64,000 nt of DNA. Source: Arion vulgaris. Its lineage: Eukaryota; Mollusca; Gastropoda; Stylommatophora; Arionidae. Below are positions 26,001-35,000 of this stretch, piece by piece; within the stretch, counting starts at the first letter, position 1; every line of letters begins with the position of its first letter. The notes under the pieces are model-generated. The model saw nothing but the letters and a program-made list of their open reading frames with translations. It had not been told where the DNA came from and did not search any database. The translations under genes and the position numbers were made by a program. The DNA lies in the NCBI GenBank assembly GCA_020796225.1, contig CM036754.1:41639779-41703778 (forward strand), given 5' to 3'.

Positions 26001-29000
26001 TTGAAGCATTATTTTTGTTACCCAAAAATGTTCAGTGAATGTGAAAGATTTTTTTCTCATTCGTTCGTTATGCATTCAGATATATTCATGGCATCTTATA
26101 TGTTGCTTCTGACTGATTTTTAAGTGATGACTTGATGTTTACCATATAAGAAGTGAATTTCTTCTTCTTCTGGTGTATCCTTTGCTTGAGAAAGGCCTTT
26201 TGGTTGAAATGTCACTGTGTATTGTTGTTTCTATATTTTGTAAAACTACAGAACTTTGTTTTTACGTGTTTCACCATTGTTAATATTACCAAATCCATCT
26301 CACTCTGTCTTACCATTTTATTTTCTTATTTTAGAACAGCACAACATCACGCTGTGATGAGGAAAACCTTCATCTTTCTTCTTCTTATGGTTCTAATACT
26401 CCCATCATTGGGTCTCACCAGGTAAGTTTACCTTTCATATTATCTTTTTAATTAAGATAGATTCATTTTGCAGATAACATGGTGACATTACTAAAACCAA
26501 AGGAAGACCAAGAAAAAGATGGATAGACAATATCAAGACCACACTAAATAAACACAGATATACCACAAGAAGGGCGACACATCTGGTCCTGGAGCTCAAA
26601 TTAAAGCTCCCTACGCTTAAGGGCAAGAGTGGACAACCAATTCCATCTTCCACATGGGAAAAGACAATAGACATTGGTGGCGGTTTTAAGATGATGAAAT
26701 AAATGGTATTAAATAAATGGTATTTTCATACTTAGGGGTGATTTTCACTACAGACGGAAATATCGATAAGGAAACCAACAATCGATACTTAGACAGATCC
26801 ACTGTTGACACATAAAGAGATACCGTTAAAAACTAAAGTTAATCTTATAAGAACGATTTTCTGGCCAACACTATGTTACCAGTGTCAAACATGGCCAATA
26901 ACAGCAGCTAATGAGCGGAAAATCATAACGGAGGTGAGGTGCATTAGAAGAGCTGCAGGTGTGGCAACAAGAGACAAAATTAGAAATGAGAAATCAAAAG
27001 AGACTGGATGTGAAACCATTCATGCAATTCATAAAAGAACAACAGATTAAATGATTTGAACACCTGACAAGAATGCTGTATGTCTACCACAGAGAGCCAC
27101 ACTGAAAAAGTATAACAAGTACAGAGCGAGAGGAAGACCACGCAAAAGATGGAGCGAAGGCATCAAGAACAGCCTTAAGAAAAAGTATAACAGCTTACAA
27201 AGTGCCTTAGAAGAAGCACACACAAGATTACTACTTACCCCCTTCCCTGCCCACCTTCTATAATTAAATGGTGAAAGATAAAAAGATGAACATCAATTAT
27301 TTTGGTGACTGGATTGTATTTTATTTTTTAACATCAATTATAATCAAGAATTAATTGTTTCTTTAAAACAGTAGCCAAGTTTTTCTTATTTATTGAATGC
27401 TTGGGATTTTTCATTAACCATTTGCTTCAAATTTTGTTTCTTTTATTCATTGATATCAGTGCACAAGGTCTGTTTGAGTGGATTGTCATGGACAAAGATC
27501 GCAAACTTAGATGGGAGTAAGTAGATATTTGTTGTTCATTGTGTCCTTCATTGCTTACTGAATTCTCAGGAAAGCAAAGAGAGAATATATATATATATAT
27601 ATATATATAGTGAGATAGAACAGAGAAATGGGTAAGTGGTTGAGTGGATGGATGGATTGGAATAGCTCATTAAAAAAATAATGTCTTGGAAACTGATATA
27701 TTTTGATCACGCCACAGTAGTTCAGAAAGAGCAATAATGGAGGACATAGTTTCTGAAATATGAGGTATAAGATAACCAAAATGACTGTGGCAACAGGATG
27801 TTAAAGAAACCTTGAACATGATCATGTAGGAGACAGGAGAACTGGCTGGAAACCAAAGTTTTTCAGGCAATCTTTAACCTTTTTAGGATGGAGTAAAAAT
27901 ATGGCTTTCCTCTGAAGAAGAGCCATTTCTTTGAAAACAGAAATGAGTACTGTGTTTGAAAATCATAAGAAGTATCTACTACCAAGCACATATAAGAATA
28001 TATAATATTCTTAAGAGAATATCATCATCATCATCAAGTGATCTGCAGATCCTGAAGGACATTGCTCTTTTTGCAGATGCATCATATTTACTCTGTCTCT
28101 CCAGTTCACCACTTTGTCGATGATCATGTCTCATGGTTTCTTTGAACATCTTGTAGCTATCTTCTTCTTTTGTCTCTCAAGCTCCCGGGACCTGCTCTAT
28201 ATTGTTTTTTCAGGCCATCGAAATTTCTTGGTGTGACCAAAGTATGACAGTTTTCTGTATAGTATGTTGTTTATCAGCCAATTCTCTTTAACATTTAGTT
28301 CTTTCAGGACATCAGTGTTCTTTCTTTTTCTGTCCATGGTATTCGTAAGATCTTTCTGTAGCATTTAGTTTCAAAGGACTGGATTTTCGTTCTTAATTTT
28401 TGTGTAATAGTCCATAATTCACAACCATAAGTAGCCACTGGGAAAATGCATGCTCTCAATATTTTTAATTTTAGTATTTTGCTGGTGCTTTGCCACGTTT
28501 TTCATTCTGTTTAACTTCTTGATTGCTATTGCCAATCTTCTTGAGATCTCTTTGGAGCAGTCACCGTTATTGTTAATTACTGAGCCCAGATATTCGTAGC
28601 TCTCTACACATTGGAGTTCTTCATTGTTTACTTGCATGTTAGGTGAGCCTTTGCTTTGTCAGTTGACATGTTTTTGTGTATTCAAATATAGATGTTGGTC
28701 TTCACTATGTTTCGCCCGAGTGGTTACCGGGCCCAAATTTGGGGTGTAAAGAATAGAACCACTGTTACCTGCCACGCATGTCGTAAGAGACGACTAAGGA
28801 GGTTTGGCTGAAATCGGATGCACATGTCCTAAACGTAGAAGTCTATGCGTTAGGGGTCTGCCAAACCAATGTGCAACGATACACGTTCTTGGCAAAGATC
28901 AAACATATCACAAAGAGTGATTAAAATTGGTCGTAAATAACTAACGCAAAGAAGAAGAAGACACTATGTTTCTTGGTCGTCATGATTAGGTTTTCCAAAC

Positions 29001-32000
29001 CTTCTTTGCTGGTGGATAATAATACTGTATCGTGTATAATGAGAGAGAGAATATACTGAAGTATTATTTTATAAATCTTTCAAGTTAATTTTTCATGTTT
29101 TGTGACAATTATATATGTTAATTTTCAAATTATTTATAAAAAATACACATACTGATACACTTTGTTAAATACTGAACAATAAATAAGTACATTGTACTCA
29201 CAGAATATGATTTTATTTCATGCTTGAATCACAAGAAAATTACTATTTCAGAGCATTCGTTTTCACATTAACTAGAGTCATTATCTAGCTCTTAACTATC
29301 AATTTCACTTAGATCAGAGCCACTAAAACCTACCTCATTAAAATCAGCATTGGCCATGTTTGAAATATTTGATAGTCATAGAAAAATATACTCACAATAA
29401 AAATATATTCTGCTATACGTAATGCAAACAAGCACTGTAGTTTCCAAAATGGATGATTAAACTCACTAGGAATAAATCTGACCTTTTCATTGGCTGGGCT
29501 TTTTAAAAAACTAGCCATTCAGATCACTTGTTATAAGGGGTCAATATTTCAGCTCCATCTTTCTTGCTAGATCAATTGCGGACAAAATAAATCTACCCTA
29601 TCGTACCCAAATGGTTATTGAGAGCAATGTTCTGTAATATACATGTTACATGATGAACTGTAGATAGATACAGATACACAAAGAACCACAACGCAGAATG
29701 CTGGGAGGATTTTAAAAAACCGGTTTAGAAATGAAGACATCAGGAAAAAGTGGGTATAACATCAGTACTGAACTTCATCAAGAAACAACAGATTAAATGG
29801 TTTTACCACATAAGCAGATTACCAAAAAATAGTGTGCCTCAGATAGCATTGTTACTCTGATACTTTGGATACAAAGCAAAAGGCCATCAATGCAAAAAGT
29901 GAACCTCTGAAATAACAGAGTCAGTGAAAAATACTATTTATGAAGCACACTCCAAAGCCTGTTCTAGAAATCTCTTCTTATCTTATCCTGATGCTGTGAG
30001 GCAAAACAGGACTGGAGAAAAAAAAAAGAAAGGGGCTACCTGAAATTGTTTTGGCCACCTTTAATGGGAGTTGACATTGACTGTTACCATAGCCTATCCC
30101 ATAAATGTCAAGAAATAATTTAAAATACTATTTCCGTGTCACATATCATGTACAAGCCAGGTATGTCTCTCTATTACAGGTGTATCTTTCTACCTGGTAA
30201 TGGCTCTTTCTTCGTGAATTACATAATCACTGCAGCTTTCATTGGCACAGCCTTGGAACTTCTAAGATTCTCTGAACTGTTTATGTATGGTCTGAAACTC
30301 CTTCTAGCAAGATCCATGGCAGAGAGAGCAGCTGTGAGAAAAGTGAGTCATTGTAGATAATTTTCTTAGGTTTGATGATTTCTGCTTATAAATTATTTTC
30401 TATGATATATATATATATATAGCCTTTTTTATCTTTACAGATGGTCAATTAGCAAGTGCTTTACTGTGGCAACTTCAGAGTTTGCCCTTGTCTCTCTTGC
30501 CTTTCAGCTTATGAATAACTCACTTGTGACTGTTGCTTTTCATGTTGTGTCCAATCTGAAAGCAAGAGTGAAGTGTCCAATCTGAAAGCAAGAGTGAAGT
30601 GTACAATCTGAAAGCAAGAGTGAAGTGTACAATCTGAAAGCAAGAGTGAAGTGTACAATCTGAAAGCAAGAGTGAAGGGGTACAATCTGAAAGCAAGAGT
30701 GAAGTGTACAATCTGAAAGCAAGAGTGAAGTGTACAATCTGAAAGCAAGAGTGAAGTGTACAATCTGAAAGCAAGAGTGAAGTGTACAATCTGAAAGCAA
30801 GAGTGAAGTGTACAATCTGAAAGCAAGAGTGAAGTGTACAATCTGAAAGCAAGAGTGAAGTGTACAATCTGAAAGCAAGAGTGAAGTGTACAATCTGAAA
30901 GCAAGAGTGAAGTGTCCTCTTCATTTATGCCTTGCATGGGCAGCTGATATGGGGAATGGCCCTTGCTCATTTTGCACAAGCTCCCTCTCTCACACACACG
31001 CACACCCCTTCCTCCCAACTGTATGATCCATAGGAAAGACAAACTCTACGTTTTGAAAGAAGCAGGTGATGCCAGAAGAGGGAATGCAATACACATATAG
31101 CCATCAACTGCCAAGGATCCCTCCCACGAATTTGTTTTCAAGGTTTACTCCTCTAGCCTCTGCATAACCATTCTGACCCATAAGGCAGTGGGGATTTTCT
31201 ATTTGGATTTACTTCTTTATCCTTTAACTCTCCCGAGCCCCACTTTACAAGGCAGTGGATTTAACAGTTGCAGGTGGTACCATCTTCTGTCCCACGGCAG
31301 TAGTTGAAACATATTATCTCACCCTCATATGTAATACCTTTGTATTATATTGCAGTGAGAAGTAAGTAAAAGTTTTTAAATAAGCACTAATTTTCATCAT
31401 CATGATCATCAAATAGCTTGTCCTGAGCAGAACTTTGCAACCCTAACAGTCTTTCAGAATTTCTTTCTCATGTTAGGTCAGGTATCCCTGCCTCTGCAGC
31501 TGTTATGTTCAAATCATCAGTTACATCCCAAATACATTTGTTCTGTGGTATTTCTCTTTATCGGGATGACTCCTACCATAATGGTCTTTTCTAATCCTTT
31601 GTGTCATTTTTGATTTCCAAAATACTTCCAACTTTCTCATTCTTATTTGTAGCATCAGCCAGTTTTATTTGATTTTGAGTTCTTTCTGGATAGATCTATT
31701 TGTTCTCTTTGTCCATGATTTGGCTGAGAACTTTTTCAAAAGTACATATATGTTTTTCCACTGTTTTATTTAATGTCCATGTTTCACACCCATACGTCAC
31801 CACTGGGAATATGCCGAAAGAAGAAAGCCTAGAAATACATGAAGAAGAGATTTGGAGGTAGGGATTAATGATATACTGAAGAACTGGAAGGAGCTGCAAG
31901 AGATGGTTAACAATAGAAGGATTTTGTAGGAGTTGGTTGAGGGCCCATGCCCCAACTGGGGTTACAAAGGTATAAGAAAGAAATGATCATCTACACCAAC

Positions 32001-35000
32001 TGAACATGTCACATGATGATGATGAGTAGTAGAGAACTGATTACATATGTATTGTATGTTTTTTTCCAAATCTATTTATAGTCTGTTCTCTGGGACTTTC
32101 CATATGGTGCACAGTATGCCTGGATGCTGTGTATGACAGCCATTATTGTGAGTTACAGTATTCCCTGCCCCCTGGTGACACCATTTGGTGAGTATTATAC
32201 TAACTCTTTTTCCATAATGCTTAGTCATAGTAGTTTTGAATATTATTTATTTAATTCCTTCTGTTATTGCACTAAATAAAAATTTATTGCAAATGATGAA
32301 ACTATTGAAACTTACTTAGAGCAGGAAATGAGTGATCCGTCTTACATTACCGTAATCGAGAACAAAGGAGATTCAACAGTTTGAACTTTACCTCTTTTAC
32401 TATGGCTGAAACCATAAGGAAAATGGCACTTTATTATGGTTGAAACCATAGGGAAAATGGCACTTTTATTATGGTTGAAATCCAAGAAATGAACTATTAT
32501 GGTGAAACCATAGGAAAACAACACTTTTATTATGGCTGAAACCATAGGAAAATGACACTTTATTATGGCTGAAATCATATGACAACATGCACCAATTTTG
32601 AAATACAAGTGTCCCATGACACAAAAGAGCATTGTCAAAAATCCTACCTACATTATGCAATCAGTCCAATCGGTTGAAGAATTAGTCACAACAGGTGGAG
32701 AAGATGCGTATCAACAACTGGACATTGAAAATTAGTGCTGCTGAGTGTACAGATGATATAACAATCTGACTTGAAAGATGCAAGCGTTGCGGTACACAGA
32801 TGATATCACAATCTGGACTTAGAAATATCACAGCGTTGCATTACAAGAATGCGACCAACTGGACATTAGAAATTAGTACAATTATGCAGTACAGAATGCT
32901 GGGTACACAATTGACATTAGAAAGTGTACAACATGTATGCCAATGCTATATCAACATTGACATTAGGAAATATCCGCTGTCAGTGTCACAGAATGAGATC
33001 ACAAAACCTGGACATTGGAAAGAAAGTCACAAAGCTTCTGCAGTGTACATTAGCAATGCTGAAATACAACAATCCTGGACATTAGGAAAAAGGGGAATTA
33101 GTCACAACAGCGTTGCATGCAGTGTACGCAGAATGCTGGGAGTATCAAGAAGAGACCGGTTGAGAAATGAAGACATCAAGAAAAAAGTGGGTACAACATC
33201 ATTACTGAACTTCATCAAGAAACAACAAATTAAATGGTTTGGCCACATAAGCAGATTACCAACGCACAGTGCATCTCAAAGAGCAATGCTACTAAGATAC
33301 AGTGGATACAAAGTAAATGTTAGTCATGCACAAGGTCGACGACAGAAATAACAGACAGTGAAAGACACCATGAATAAAAGCGCACACAAGAGCCAGTTCT
33401 AGAAATCTCTTCTTATCCAAACAATGTGCGACAAAACAGAATTAGAGAAGAGAAGAAGGAAGAAAGAAGAAGATTATAGCATCTTCCCTCATGTTTATAT
33501 GATTGATTGGTTCATTTAGTCAATATTTCTATTTCAGGTCTTCTGTACTTATCATTCAAACACATTACGGATCGCTACAACATCTTCTTTGCATACAGCA
33601 CCTCACGGATTGACAAGCACATTCACGGATCTGCAGTTACTTTTGTCTTGTGGGCAGTGATCCTTTTGCAGTTCAATGTAGTTTTTTTTACAGGATTGAG
33701 AGCAGGTTAGTTATGTTATGTTATTCGATCGACTTCATGGCACATTGGGCATTTACATGCGTGTTGCCTCGCTGCAACAGCCATCCCAAAATTTACTTGC
33801 TCACTGTACTCAAGAAAAGGTGATTAGTATATCTTCTCTTCTACCATGAAGCGGCACTGTTAGCATGGTCCAAATTTAACTAAATTCTCCAATTATTCCC
33901 GTGTTGAAGACTGGCCATATCACATAACAATGCCAGGCATTGATGACATCGGCTCTGTCCATAGTTCTGCCAGCTTGAGTCGGGGCATTGTTGACAAGAA
34001 AGCCAGCATGCACGTTGCCCTGCACTCCAGCATGTGCAGGTGTGTACAGCCAAGTCATTGTCTTGAGATGTGACCTTCGAAAGCTGTACACCCATTCCTC
34101 ACACATACTAGAGTCTGTGTTATCTGTCTTCAACCCCTGAGACAAGGATCTGTATAGTTTGTTTAATTGTATTGTATTTGTTTTTAAGTAAGTTGCAACC
34201 ATTGCATTTGTTTTTTGACATTCAATAGTAAAAAAAAAAGAAAATAAAGAAATTTGGCTGAACAGACGGGCCATGCGTCCAAGTGATTACTAGAGCCCAC
34301 ATTAGGGGTGTATAGCATAGAGCCACTGTTACCTACCACACATGTCGCAAGGGCCTTAAAATGTGATTATTCTGATACGGATATGGAAAGTGAGTGAGAT
34401 GATCATTTAGACGACAAAGAATTGTTTTAATTGATTGATATAAAATCCATGTATGTTCAATTTGGAAAACAAGCTAAATTACCTGTAAGTATTTGAGAGT
34501 GTGACCCACATAATATATCAAGGAAATTAAAAACAGTTTAGTATTCTATAAATATATAATAAGCAGGAATAATGGAGATGATAGGGTAAGTTAATAACAA
34601 ATTTCATTGGCCTCTGTCTCAGGAGACACTAGGTTTTATGCCACATAGTTTGTTCTGTGCTGAATCACATCGTCTGTTGTGGCAGTAATGTCCTATTCTA
34701 GAGTGGCAATTATAGAACACTTAATTGTGCTAAATTATCATGTTTTTAATATCACTCCTCCTGTGTGTGCTGAGGCTCACAAGGGAGCAAAGAATAGTAA
34801 CACTGCGACCTACAAGGCATGTCGTAAGAGGCGACTGAGATAGATGTCTAGGAAGCTACCTAGTAAATAAAAGAGTTGCAGAAATCGGATATGCAGGCCT
34901 ATTTTTAGGTGCATAACTGGTGCAACGAACAATCGCTCTTAGGCTCGAATCACATACAAATCACAAAGAGTGGTTAACAAGTGGTCGATATGGAGCGTTC

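Noticed and set aside
33538..33710. Independent small membrane protein gene
   Set aside because: It is TMEM63 exon q; the Met start lies inside the upstream intron.
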